A stretch of 11,735 bases of DNA from Rhodoferax sp. (GTDB taxonomy: Bacteria; Pseudomonadota; Gammaproteobacteria; Burkholderiales; Burkholderiaceae_C): positions 1 through 11,735 of the forward strand of contig JAUXQA010000490.1 in the NCBI GenBank assembly GCA_030683195.1. Reading direction: 5' to 3'. The notes beneath the pieces were generated by a model. That model saw only the letters and a program-made list of their open reading frames with translations. It did not search any database and was not told the origin of the DNA. The translations under genes were made by a program, and so were the position numbers. This document shows, one piece after another, positions 1 to 8,300 of this stretch. Each line of letters starts with the position of its first letter. Position 1 is the first letter of the stretch.

Positions 1-1246
1 CGTAGCCCGAAAAAGGTGTGTGTTTGCCCTGGCTGCGCAGAGCCTCGGGCGTCACTGTCCAGGCCGCACTGGCGTCAAACACGCACACATCTGCCAGACC
101 GCCCACCGCCAACCGGCCAACACGGCCGTGGCGCTTGCCTAGAGACGCACCTAGCACATCGGCTGGGCCATGGGTGACCACGGCCAGCGCCCGCTTCAGG
201 TCCACGCCACTGTCCCGACTCCATTTAACGGCCAAGCTCAAAAGCAGCTCAACCCCTGTGGCGCCGGGTTCGCTTTCAGCAAACGGCAGCGCCTTGGCGT
301 CTTCATCCACCGGAGTGTGGTCCGAAACAAGCGCATCAATGGTGCCGTCCATCAGCCCGGCGCGCAACGCATCGCGGTCACGCTGCTGGCGCAGGGGCGG
401 GTTCAGGCGGGCCCGGCTGTCAAAGTAACCAATGTCGGCATCCGTCAGGTGAAGGGAGTTGATGCTGATGTCACAGGTCACATTCAAACCCTCGAGCTTG
501 GCCTGGCGCACCAGCGCCACGCCCGCCGCACTGCTGAGCCGGCACAAGTGCACCCGGGCACCGGTGGTGCGCATCAGCTCAAAAATGGTGTGCAGGGCAA
601 TCGTCTCGGCGATCACTGGCACGCCCCCCAGGCCCAGGCGCGTAGCCAAGGCACCACTGGCCGCCACACCGCGACCCAAAAAATACTCTTGCGGGCGCAG
701 CCACACCGCGTAGCCAAAGGTGCTGGCGTACTGAAACGCCCGCTGCATTACCTGGGTGTTGGTCAAGGGCACCTCGGCCTGGCTGAAGGCGACACAGCCG
801 GCCTCGGTCAACTCCAGCATCTCGGTCAGGGCCTCGCCCTTGAGGTTGCGGGTCAGGGCCCCCAGCGGGTAAACATGACACTGGTTGAGCTTCTCGGCCC
901 GAAAACGCAACATCTCGACCAAACCGGGCTCATCGAGCACGGGGTCGGTGTCAGGCGGGCAGACCAGGCTGGTCACGCCCCCGGCCACGGCTGCGGCCAT
1001 TTCGGACTCCAGCATGCTGGCGTGCTCCAGGCCAGGCTCGCGCAGACGCACGGCGAGGTCCAGCAAACCCGGAATGACCAGGCAGCCCGTAGCGTCAATG
1101 GTTTGGGTCGGCTGAAAACCGGCCGGAATGTGGCCGATGGCGAGAACCGTGCCATTGGCCAGGGCCACGTCTGCAAGGGCATCCAAGCCGCTGGCGGGGT
1201 CGATCACCCGGCCACCTTTGATCAAAAGCTTTGTTTGCGTTGTCAT
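1..1246 (-). CDS. pyrC: Dihydroorotase-like protein, probably the non-catalytic PyrC' partner of aspartate transcarbamoylase (3' end cut by window edge)
   Basis: I translated the open frame from ATG 1246 leftward. It runs about 415 codons without a stop and leaves the window, so perhaps the last 10-15 residues are missing. The fold signature is that of a type I dihydroorotase (amidohydrolase): a KGGRVIDP start at residues 10-17, GLLDLAVRLREPG at 60-72, and VSDHTP with D309 near the end. Active enzymes have D-x-H-x-H in the second motif; here both metal-binding histidines are replaced (A65, R67). The usual SDDG metal loop reads SQAE (155-158), and two later histidine sites appear as R184 and R236. 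Only D309 is clearly kept. Hydrolysis or cyclisation of carbamoyl aspartate is therefore very unlikely. Pseudomonas has an inactive PyrC' required for assembly of aspartate transcarbamoylase, and this gene lies 1 base behind pyrB, so I infer the same structural role. A GAGG ribosome site lies 6 bases before the ATG. The active enzyme should be encoded elsewhere. Confidence 0.93.
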   Translation of the reverse strand, partial: MTTQTKLLIKGGRVIDPASGLDALADVALANGTVLAIGHIPAGFQPTQTIDATGCLVIPGLLDLAVRLREPGLEHASMLESEMAAAVAGGVTSLVCPPDTDPVLDEPGLVEMLRFRAEKLNQCHVYPLGALTRNLKGEALTEMLELTEAGCVAFSQAEVPLTNTQVMQRAFQYASTFGYAVWLRPQEYFLGRGVAASGALATRLGLGGVPVIAETIALHTIFELMRTTGARVHLCRLSSAAGVALVRQAKLEGLNVTCDISINSLHLTDADIGYFDSRARLNPPLRQQRDRDALRAGLMDGTIDALVSDHTPVDEDAKALPFAESEPGATGVELLLSLAVKWSRDSGVDLKRALAVVTHGPADVLGASLGKRHGRVGRLAVGGLADVCVFDASAAWTVTPEALRSQGKHTPFSGY

Positions 1247-1247
1247 A

Positions 1248-2210
1248 TCAGGCCTCATTTCCCGCCACGATGCTCATCACGGCCATGCGCACCGCAATAC
1301 CAAAGGTCACCTGGGGCAGGATCACGCTTTGTTTGCCGTCCACAACGGCGGAATCAATCTCCACACCCCGGTTGATCGGGCCGGGGTGCATCACGATGCA
1401 GTCCGGCTTCGCCAGCAGCAGCTTTTCAGGTGTCAGGCCATAGCTCTTGAAAAATTCGTGGCTGGACGGCAGCAGCGCGCCGTTCATGCGCTCATTTTGC
1501 AGGCGCAACATGATGATCACGTCACAACCTTTGATGCCCTCCTCCAGGGTGTGGCACACGCGCACGCCCATCTGGGCCATGTCGGAGGGCACCAGCGTCT
1601 TGGGGCCGACCACACGCACCTCGGCACAACCCAACGTGGTGAGCGCGTGGATGTCGGAGCGGGCCACCCGGGAGTGCAGCACATCGCCCACGATGGCCAC
1701 CGTGAGATTGGTGAAATCTTTCTTGAAATGCCGGATGGTGTACATATCCAACAAACCCTGGGTCGGGTGAGCGTGGCGGCCGTCGCCGGCGTTGATGACG
1801 TGCACATGGGGCGCCACATGTTGGGCAATCAGGTACGGGGCGCCCGATTCTCCATGGCGCACCACAAATACATCGGCGGCCATGGCGCTGAGGTTGGCGA
1901 TGGTGTCGAGCAGCGACTCGCCCTTGGAGGCCGACGATTTGGCAATATCCAGGTTGATGACGTCCGCGCTCAAGCGCTTGGCGGCAATCTCAAAGGTGGT
2001 GCGGGTGCGGGTGGAGTTCTCAAAGAACAGGTTAAACACGCTTTTGCCGCGCAAGAGCGGCACCTTCTTGACCTCGCGGTCGCTCACACTCACAAAATTC
2101 GCCGCCGTGTCGAGCACTTGGGTGAGGATACTTTTGGGCAGGCCCTCGATCGAGAGCAAATGAACCAGCTCGCCATGTTGGTTGAGTTGGGGGTTGCGCC
2201 GGTACAGCAT
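1248..2210 (-). CDS. pyrB: Aspartate carbamoyltransferase catalytic subunit
   Basis: This enzyme joins carbamoyl phosphate and L-aspartate to give carbamoyl aspartate, the committed step of pyrimidine synthesis in the cytoplasm. The 320-residue product is close to the usual length of about 310. The carbamoyl phosphate site is complete: FENSTRTR at 63-70, the mobile loop SASKGES at 92-98 with its lysine at 95, and HPTQ at 147-150. The aspartate-binding side shows MLRLQNER at 233-240 and HPGPINRG at 274-281. No regulatory chain (pyrI) follows. Instead the next gene, 1 base away, is a dead dihydroorotase homologue, which fits the large class A transcarbamoylase complexes described in Pseudomonas. 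The ATG at 2210 is preceded by an AAGGA ribosome site inside the end of pyrR. All active-site motifs are present, so activity is expected. Confidence 0.98.
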   Translation of the reverse strand: MLYRRNPQLNQHGELVHLLSIEGLPKSILTQVLDTAANFVSVSDREVKKVPLLRGKSVFNLFFENSTRTRTTFEIAAKRLSADVINLDIAKSSASKGESLLDTIANLSAMAADVFVVRHGESGAPYLIAQHVAPHVHVINAGDGRHAHPTQGLLDMYTIRHFKKDFTNLTVAIVGDVLHSRVARSDIHALTTLGCAEVRVVGPKTLVPSDMAQMGVRVCHTLEEGIKGCDVIIMLRLQNERMNGALLPSSHEFFKSYGLTPEKLLLAKPDCIVMHPGPINRGVEIDSAVVDGKQSVILPQVTFGIAVRMAVMSIVAGNEA

Positions 2211-2213
2211 GGC

Positions 2214-2711
2214 TTAACGGTCCTTCACATTGAAACTGAACGCCCCGGAGGCGCTGCGTGCCAAGGCCAGCGACTGCTGTGCCGGCAGCGCCACACGGGC
2301 CGCGCACACATCGGCCTGAACGGGTAGCTCGCGCCCGCCCCGGTCCACCAACACGGCCAACTTGACACTCGCCGGGCGGCCAAAGTCAAACAGCTCGTTG
2401 ATGACCGCGCGGATGGTGCGCCCGGTGTAAAGCACATCGTCGAGCAAGAGGATGTGGGCATCATTGACGTCAAAGACAATCTGGGTTTGCGCGCCCGAGG
2501 TCATACCCCGACGGGCGTAGTCGTCCCGGTGCAGCGCAGACGAAATCACGCCATAGGGCTCGGCCAGACCCAGGTCGCGTTGCAGGCGCTCCGCCAGCCA
2601 GGCGCCGCCCGAGGTCACGCCGATCAAATGCATACCGGGGCGAAACAGGGCGCGCACGCCGGACAGCAGCTCCAGGTACAACGCCTCGGCATCGAGCGTG
2701 AGTGTGCTCAT
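2214..2711 (-). CDS. pyrR: PyrR-type pyrimidine regulator / uracil phosphoribosyltransferase
   Basis: The 165-residue protein belongs to the type I phosphoribosyltransferase family. The PRPP-binding loop LLDDVLYTGRT lies at 89-99, and the PyrR-typical segments LHRDD (60-64), GRPASVKLAVLVDRG (111-125) and GRELP (126-130) are all present. In Bacillus, PyrR binds leader RNA of pyr genes and also makes UMP from uracil and PRPP. Here it lies directly before pyrB, as in many proteobacteria, with a 4-base ATGA overlap with ruvX upstream and a 3-base gap to pyrB downstream. There is no room next to it for an attenuator leader, so an RNA-binding control role at this site is doubtful. Uracil salvage or regulation elsewhere is possible. 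A good TAGGAG ribosome site lies 6 bases before ATG 2711, inside the end of ruvX. Confidence 0.96.
   Translation of the reverse strand: MSTLTLDAEALYLELLSGVRALFRPGMHLIGVTSGGAWLAERLQRDLGLAEPYGVISSALHRDDYARRGMTSGAQTQIVFDVNDAHILLLDDVLYTGRTIRAVINELFDFGRPASVKLAVLVDRGGRELPVQADVCAARVALPAQQSLALARSASGAFSFNVKDR
2221..2225 (-). promoter_or_regulatory. Ribosome binding site of pyrB
   Basis: AAGGA on the minus strand lies 10 bases before the pyrB ATG at 2210, within the final codons of pyrR. The spacing is slightly long, but it supports the chosen start. Confidence 0.55.
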
Positions 2712-3151
2712 GGAATGCTCCTAAAAAATTGTTCCAGAATGATGCAGGCCGCCGCTGCGTCAGCGTCTTTTGCCCCGCTGGCCAGCGCCTCGGTGGTGGT
2801 GTAGCGCTCATCGACCTCAAACACCGGCAGCTTGAAACGACCATGCAACTGGCGCGCAAATTTCTTGGCCCGCGCGGTGTTCTCATGGGCGGCCCCGTCC
2901 GGGTGGTAGGGCACGCCCACCACCAGCGCATCGGGCTGCCAGTCGCTCAAGTGCTTGGCTATCTTCACGAAGCGGGCGTCGCCCTCGGCAGCGATCGTGC
3001 CTTGGGGCTGGGCGGTGCGCATCAGGCGGTTGCCCACAGCAAAGCCAGTGCGCTTGACGCCAAAGTCCAGGGCCAGAAAGGTTTGAAGGTGGGGCGGCAC
3101 CGCGGGTGGGCTGCGGTCGGCGGTTGGCGCCGAGTCAATAAGTTCAGTCAT
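2708..3151 (-). CDS. ruvX: RuvX/YqgF-family putative pre-16S rRNA nuclease
   Basis: This is a small RNase H-like protein of 147 residues, close to the family norm of about 140. In E. coli the YqgF family is linked to maturation of the 16S rRNA 5' end; an older proposal made it a Holliday junction resolvase. Visible motifs are LALDFGVKRTGFAVGN starting at residue 26 with the acidic residue D29, VVGVPYHPDG at 77-86, VFEVDERYTTTEA at 110-122 with D114 and E115, and the final acidic site in KDADAAAA near 131. I chose ATG 3151, although an in-frame start exists at 3181. At 3151 the start overlaps the yqgE stop as ATGA, and the extra 10 residues would lie wholly inside yqgE. The stop likewise overlaps the pyrR start by four bases. 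The N-terminal stretch before residue 24 is proline- and alanine-rich and looks unstructured. Confidence 0.95.
   Translation of the reverse strand: MTELIDSAPTADRSPPAVPPHLQTFLALDFGVKRTGFAVGNRLMRTAQPQGTIAAEGDARFVKIAKHLSDWQPDALVVGVPYHPDGAAHENTARAKKFARQLHGRFKLPVFEVDERYTTTEALASGAKDADAAAACIILEQFFRSIP
2718..2722 (-). promoter_or_regulatory. Ribosome binding site of pyrR
   Basis: The minus strand reads TAGGAG with 6 bases before the pyrR ATG at 2711. It lies in the last codons of ruvX. It is the best Shine-Dalgarno match in the operon and fixes the pyrR start. Confidence 0.75.
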
Positions 3152-3747
3152 GCGTGGCCTGCATCGGGCGAGAGCATCCACAACTCCAGACCCAGCAGCA
3201 TGAGGGCCTTGTCATAGCGCTGCGACACCGGTGTATCAAAAATAACGCTGCTGCTGGCCGCGACTGTCAGCCAGCTGTTTTCGCCCAACTCCGACTCCAG
3301 CTGACCCTCGCCCCAAGAGGCGTAGCCCAAGGAGACCAGCACTTTGCGCGGTCCGGCGCCGGTGGACAGCGCCTCCAGCACGTCGCGCGAGGTCGTCATT
3401 TCCAGTCCACCAGGAATCACCATGGTGGAGGCATAGACCGGGTCAGAGGGCTTGTCCTTGTCCGAAAAAGTCGCTTCATGCAGCACAAAACCACGCTCGG
3501 TCTGAACCGGGCCACCCAAAAACACCGGGTCGCCCAAGAGATCGCTGCGCAGCAGGGGTAGCTCGACCTTTTCAAACAGGCGCTTCATGTCGATGTCGCA
3601 AGGCTTGTTGATCACCAGCCCCAGCGCGCCGCGCTCACTGTGCTCACACACATAGACCACGCTGCGCGAGAACATGGCGTCTTGCAGCCCGGGCATGGCG
3701 ATCAGGAAATGATTCGTCAGATTGGTGAGTGCAAAATCGGCGGGCAT
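3148..3747 (-). CDS. yqgE: YqgE/AlgH family protein (UPF0301)
   Basis: The 199-residue product carries the features of the UPF0301 family: HFLIAMPGLQDAMFSRSVVY near the start (13-32), GALGLVINKP at 40-49, FLGGPVQTERGFVLH at 76-90 and LGYASWGEGQLESEL at 140-154. There is no signal peptide or membrane segment. The molecular function is not established. The Pseudomonas homologue was named AlgH after an alginate phenotype, and the gene is very often found next to ruvX, as here. It is the first gene of the leftward operon, with its start about 21 bases from the divergent phrB start. No clear Shine-Dalgarno sequence precedes ATG 3747, so translation may begin on a very short leader. Its stop is shared with the ruvX start (ATGA), which suggests coupling. 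Confidence 0.96.
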   Translation of the reverse strand: MPADFALTNLTNHFLIAMPGLQDAMFSRSVVYVCEHSERGALGLVINKPCDIDMKRLFEKVELPLLRSDLLGDPVFLGGPVQTERGFVLHEATFSDKDKPSDPVYASTMVIPGGLEMTTSRDVLEALSTGAGPRKVLVSLGYASWGEGQLESELGENSWLTVAASSSVIFDTPVSQRYDKALMLLGLELWMLSPDAGHA

Positions 3748-3768
3748 AAATGAATTTTAACGGTGATC
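3748..3768. promoter_or_regulatory. Short divergent start region between yqgE and phrB
   Basis: Only about 21 bases separate the two translation starts, so promoter elements must extend into both genes. Rightward, a weak TTGGTG (3722-3727) and CATAAA (3745-3750) are 17 bases apart and could serve phrB. Leftward, TAAAAT (complement of 3754-3759) with TTGCTT (complement of 3775-3780) at 15 bases could serve yqgE and would give an almost leaderless message. These are consensus matches by eye only. The AT-rich run at 3745-3760 stands out against the GC-rich surroundings. Confidence 0.25.
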
Positions 3769-5238
3769 ATGGACAAGCAATTTGAAACAGGTTTGATGTG
3801 GTTTCGGCGCGATTTGCGGGCCACGGACAACGCCGCGCTGTGCACGGCCCTGCAAGCCTGCCGCCAGGTGCACTGCGTTTTTGTCTTTGACCGGGACATT
3901 CTGGACGCCCTGCCCCGCGCTGACCGGCGGGTGGAGTTCATCCGGGAGTCGCTGGTGGAGCTGGATACACGCCTGCGTGAACTGAGCGGCAAGCCGGGCA
4001 CGGGCCTGATTGTGCGTTTTGGCAAGGGCAGCGATGAAATTTTGGCGCTGGCCCAGACGCTGAAAGCGCAAGCGGTATTTTCCGCGCACGACTACGAGCC
4101 CCAAGCCATCGAGCGTGACGCCCGGGTGCGGGATGCATTGGAGGCCCAGGGCATGACCTTGCACACCTGCAAGGACCATGTGGTGTTTGAGGGCCGGGAG
4201 ATTCTGACCAAAACGGGCACACCCTACGGTGTATTCACCCCTTACAAGAACAACTGGCTGGCCAGCGTCACGCCCCAGCATCTGCGCACCCATGACGCCA
4301 GCGCCTTGGCCTCCCGCCTGGCCCCCCGACCTGCTGAACTGCAGCACGCCGTGCCGTCGCTGACCGCCCTGGGCTTCGAGAAGACCAACCTGAGCGAACT
4401 GAAGATTCCCACCGGGGAATCCGGCGGGCTTGCGCTGTTTGAAGACTTCTTTGAGCGCATGGACCAATACGACGAAACCCGGGATTTCCCGGCCGTCAAG
4501 GGCCCGAGTTATTTGAGCGTGCATTTGCGCTTTGGCACGGTGTCCATCCGGCAACTGGCGGCCACCGCGCTGCAGCGGCAGATCCAGGGCAGCCGGGGGG
4601 CGGCGGTCTGGCTGGGAGAATTGATCTGGCGTGACTTCTATTTTCAGATTCTGGCCAATTTCCCACGCGTGGCCCAAGGCGCTTTCAAAGCGGAGTACAA
4701 CGCCATTGCCTGGGAGAGTGGCCCCCGTGCGCAAGCCCTGTTCAGCGCCTGGTGCGAGGGCCGTACCGGCTACCCGCTGGTGGATGCGGCCATGGCCCAG
4801 ATCAATCAGACCGGCTACATGCACAACCGCCTGCGCATGGTGGTGGGCAGCTTTTTGGTGAAAGACTTAGGCATTGACTGGCGCTGGGGCGAACGCTACT
4901 TTGCCCAGCACCTCAATGACTTTGACCTCTCGGCCAACAACGGCGGCTGGCAGTGGGTGAGCTCCAGCGGGTGCGATGCCCAGCCGTATTTCCGCATCTT
5001 CAATCCGGTCAGCCAAAGCGAGAAGTTTGACGCGCAAGGCAAGTTCATCCGCCGCTACTTGCCGCAACTGGCGCAGTTGCCCAACAAGGTGTTGCACGCG
5101 CCGTGGACGGCCAAACCGCTGGAGTTGACAATGGCGGGGGTGATCCTGGGTCAGAACTACCCCCGCCCCATCGTGGCGCACGATGAAGCGCGAGCGCTCA
5201 CGCTGCAGCGCTACGCCGTGGTCAAGAAACCGGTTTGA
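3769..5238 (+). CDS. phrB: Class I deoxyribodipyrimidine photolyase
   Basis: This FAD enzyme uses blue light to split cyclobutane pyrimidine dimers in DNA. The 489-residue product has the N-terminal antenna-domain start GLMWFRRDLRATDNAAL (from residue 7). The C-terminal FAD domain includes GYPLVDAAM at 334-342, MHNRLRMVVGSFLVKDLGIDW at 351-371, and ANNGGWQW at 389-396 followed by CDAQPYFRIFNP. Aligned by eye with E. coli PhrB, the electron-transfer tryptophans W306, W359 and W382 correspond to W315, W371 and W394, and the flavin-contacting N378 corresponds to N390. All are present, so repair activity is expected. The antenna chromophore cannot be told from sequence alone. The start is uncertain: GTG 3763 would add two residues, neither start has a clear ribosome site, and I prefer ATG 3769. 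The gene is monocistronic, divergent from yqgE and convergent with chpA. Confidence 0.97.
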   Translation: MDKQFETGLMWFRRDLRATDNAALCTALQACRQVHCVFVFDRDILDALPRADRRVEFIRESLVELDTRLRELSGKPGTGLIVRFGKGSDEILALAQTLKAQAVFSAHDYEPQAIERDARVRDALEAQGMTLHTCKDHVVFEGREILTKTGTPYGVFTPYKNNWLASVTPQHLRTHDASALASRLAPRPAELQHAVPSLTALGFEKTNLSELKIPTGESGGLALFEDFFERMDQYDETRDFPAVKGPSYLSVHLRFGTVSIRQLAATALQRQIQGSRGAAVWLGELIWRDFYFQILANFPRVAQGAFKAEYNAIAWESGPRAQALFSAWCEGRTGYPLVDAAMAQINQTGYMHNRLRMVVGSFLVKDLGIDWRWGERYFAQHLNDFDLSANNGGWQWVSSSGCDAQPYFRIFNPVSQSEKFDAQGKFIRRYLPQLAQLPNKVLHAPWTAKPLELTMAGVILGQNYPRPIVAHDEARALTLQRYAVVKKPV

Positions 5239-5306
5239 ATCAGAGGGGCCCTATTGCTATCAATATAGTTAAACAGGGCCAATAAATCCGCCGGCTAGAA
5301 GCCATT
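5239..5306. repeat. Intergenic nested inverted repeat, likely a dispersed element and possible bidirectional terminator
   Basis: This spacer separates two convergent genes. The outer arms GGCCCT (5247-5252) and AGGGCC (5275-5280) are complementary. Inside them CTAT (5257-5260) pairs with ATAG (5265-5268), and the same core also allows ATTG (5253-5256) to pair with CAAT (5261-5264). A GCCGGC palindrome lies at 5290-5295. Neither strand has a T-run after the stem, so it is not a standard intrinsic terminator. The block with GCTATCAA, ATAG, GGCTAGAAGCC resembles short intergenic repeats I associate with Comamonadaceae genomes. That link is from memory and untested. Confidence 0.45.
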
Positions 5307-8300
5307 TCAGGCCTGAACTGGCACCAAACTGTATTGCCGCACCAACCCGACGAGTTCATCCTCTGAATACGGCTTGCCCAGGTAGTGGTCAACCCCCAGC
5401 GCACGGGCGTGCTCACGGTGCTTCTCCGCGATGCGGGACGTGATCATGATGATGGGCAGATCGCGCAGCTTGGCATCGGCACGGATGTTGCGCGCCAGAT
5501 CGAATCCGTCCATGCGCGGCATCTCGATGTCGGACAACACCAGCATGGGTTTTTCTTCCTGCAATCGTTCCAGGGCCTGCAAACCGTCGGCGGCCAGGGA
5601 TACCCGGAACCCTTCACGCTTGAGCAGGCGCTGGGTCACGCGCCGCACCGTAATCGAATCGTCCACCACCAGCACCAAAGGGGACTGGCTGCCGGGGGCC
5701 ACGAGGAGGGTCTCAGGCACTGTGGGCTCGCCATCGGCCGAGGGAGGTGCTGGCTTGAGCAAGCGTGCCTGCTCACCGTACACCGAAGCCAGCGCGACCG
5801 GGTTGTAGATCAGGATGACAGCACCCGAGGCCAGCACTGACATGCCGGTCAGGCCCGGCAAGCGGGACAGTTGAGGCCCAAGATTCTTGACCACCACCTC
5901 CTGATTGCCCAGCACCTCGTCCACGTGCGCGGCAAGTCGCTGCCCCGCGCTGCGAAACACAGCCACAGCCAGCGTCTTGGTCCGAACCTCACCGCTGGCC
6001 GCAGAGGCTTGCAGCAAGGCGCCTGCCCAGTAGAACGGCACTTTTTCGCCGCTGAACTCAAACTCATCGTCCTGGTAAGCCCGCTCCAGCTCGGCCACAG
6101 GCACCCGGCGCACCATCTCAATCAGGTTGGCCGGCACGCCAAACACCAGGTCACCAATGCGCAACATCACCACCTGCGTCACGGCCGTGGTCAGAGGCAA
6201 CACCAGCTTGAATTGCGTGCCCACGCCGCGTTCGGTCGCGGTCTCGATGCGTCCGCCCAAGGCGTTGACCTCGGAGCGCACCACGTCCATGCCAATGCCC
6301 CGTCCGGCCAACTCCGTGACCTGAGATGCGGTGGAAAAACCCGCATCAAAGATCAGTGCGGCCAGTTCGGCATCGGTGGGGGCATCTGAGGCGGAGAACT
6401 GCCCATCCGCCATGGCCTTGTCGCGGATTCGGTCCAGGTCCAGGCCGGCGCCATCGTCCGAAAACTCCACCGTCACGTCGTTGCTCTGCTGTTGCAACTG
6501 AATTTTGATCGTGCCTGAGGCCGGTTTACCGGCCGCCACGCGCGCTGCAGGCTCCTCGATTCCGTGGGCGACGGCATTGCGCAACAGGTGTTCAAAGGCG
6601 GGCGCCATACGGTCCAGCACGCCACGGTCCATATCCAGCGAGCCGCCCACAATGTCCAGCTTGACGGACTTGCCGGCGTCCTTGGCCGCTTGGCGCACCA
6701 CGCCGTACAAGCGCTCTGAGATGCCATCAAATTCAACCATCCGGGTGCGCAACAGATCTCGCTGCAGTTCCCGGGCCTGGCGGCCCTGGGCGATCAGGTC
6801 ATCCTCGGTACCCTCCACCGTGCGCTGCAAATTGCGCTGGACCGTGGCCACGTCGTGCACGGACTCAGCCATCATGCGGGTGAGTTCCTGCACGCGGGTG
6901 AATCGGTCAAACTCCAGTGGATCAAAGCCTTGGGCCGAGTCTTTGGCCTGCGCGAGACGCGACTGCATTTGCGACTCGGATTGCAACTCAATGTCCCGCA
7001 ACTGGTTGCGCAGCCGATCCAGATTGCCGGTCAATTCATTCAAAGACCCGCGCAATTGGCCAACACGCGCCTCCAGGCGAGATCGTGTGATCATGACTTC
7101 GCCGGACTGGTTCACCATGCGGTCCAGCAACTGCGAGCGCACCCGCACGCTTTGGTTGGAAAGTTGGCGCGCCGGCGCAAGAGGTGCAAAAGCCTCGGCA
7201 TTGACCTTGATGGTCGCCAGCGGTTGAGGCAAGCCTGCATCGTCTCCAGACGCCTCAGCCACGGCGGCCTCATCAGCGACTGCGGGTGCGGCTTCCGGCA
7301 GACTCAACAGCTGCTCTGGCAGGGCGCGAAGGGCATCAAAATTGGCCTGGATCGCGTCAAAACGAGCCAACAAAGGCTCCAGTTGGGACGCCTGCAAAGA
7401 CTCGCTGCCCAGGTACTCGATGGCAGATTCCATGCGGTGGGTCATCTCGCCCAGTTGCATGGCGCCCGCTAGCCGCGCACTGCCTTTCAGGGTGTGCACA
7501 ACGCGCAGCACTTCTCGGCGGGCGGCCGTATTGTCAGGGTCTGCAGACCATTGCCTCAGGGCCGTGGCGAGCTTGGGCAGCAGTTCCAGCGCCTCCTCTT
7601 CAAAAATCGGGAAAAGATCCACGTCCAGCAAATCGACGGCATCGATGTCGTCGTCGCGGTCATCAATCATCAGCTGCGACGCCGCTGCATTGAAGGTGTT
7701 GGCCACAGGCACAGCCACTTCAGCCGTCGGCTCGGGCTCTGACTCGGGTTCAATGCCAAGCTCTACCTCAACTTGAGGGACGGAGCCATCCGCTTCAGGT
7801 ACAAAATCGGACAGTTCGAGATCGAGAACAGGTTCGGCTGCGGCCTCCACTTCCAACTCGGTCTCAGGCGCCTGGGCCGCATCGTTGGCGGCATCTGCTT
7901 CAACATCCCAGTCGTCAAGCGGACCGTACTCCAACTCGAAGTTGTCTTTAAGATCATCCAGCACCGAGGGAAACTCGGTATCCAGAATTTCCTTGAGCGC
8001 CGCAAGAAGTGCGGGGTCAGGTTTTTTCAGGAATCCAGCGGCAAATTGGTGCAACAAGCGGCGTATGTCCTCGGCCGACTCGATAAAGACCTGCGCGTGC
8101 TCGGGAATGCCCTGGGCATGCAGCTGCACATGGCGCAAGGCCTGCTCCAGAGCACGTGCGATCTCGGACAGCGCAAAAAAACCGACGGTGGCCGAACTGC
8201 CCGACAGCGAGTGCGCCAGGCCCACGGTACTCCCGCTCAGGGGACGGTCAAGCTCAAAGGACCACTCGGTCAGCTCCGTCAATAGACGTCGGGACCATTC

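Noticed and set aside
170..1375. Rightward open frame of about 400 codons opposite the dihydroorotase-like gene
   Set aside because: It is rich in Gln, His, Gly and Arg with no recognisable motif, typical of the complement of a GC-rich gene, and the minus strand carries clear family motifs throughout.
1128..2327. Rightward open frame of about 399 codons opposite pyrB
   Set aside because: It lies antisense to the well-conserved pyrB, and its His/Gly/Val-rich composition without domains marks it as a shadow frame.
3152..3181. Extended ruvX start at 3181
   Set aside because: It would overlap yqgE by 34 bases, whereas ATG 3151 gives the same ATGA overlap seen at the next junction and the usual protein length.
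3757..4824. Leftward open frame of about 355 codons opposite phrB
   Set aside because: The plus strand encodes all photolyase motifs. The opposite frame has no family signature, and its start lies in mid-phrB.
5245..5285. Classical Rho-independent terminator after phrB or chpA
   Set aside because: An inverted repeat is present, but no T-run follows it on either strand and the 22-base loop is long.
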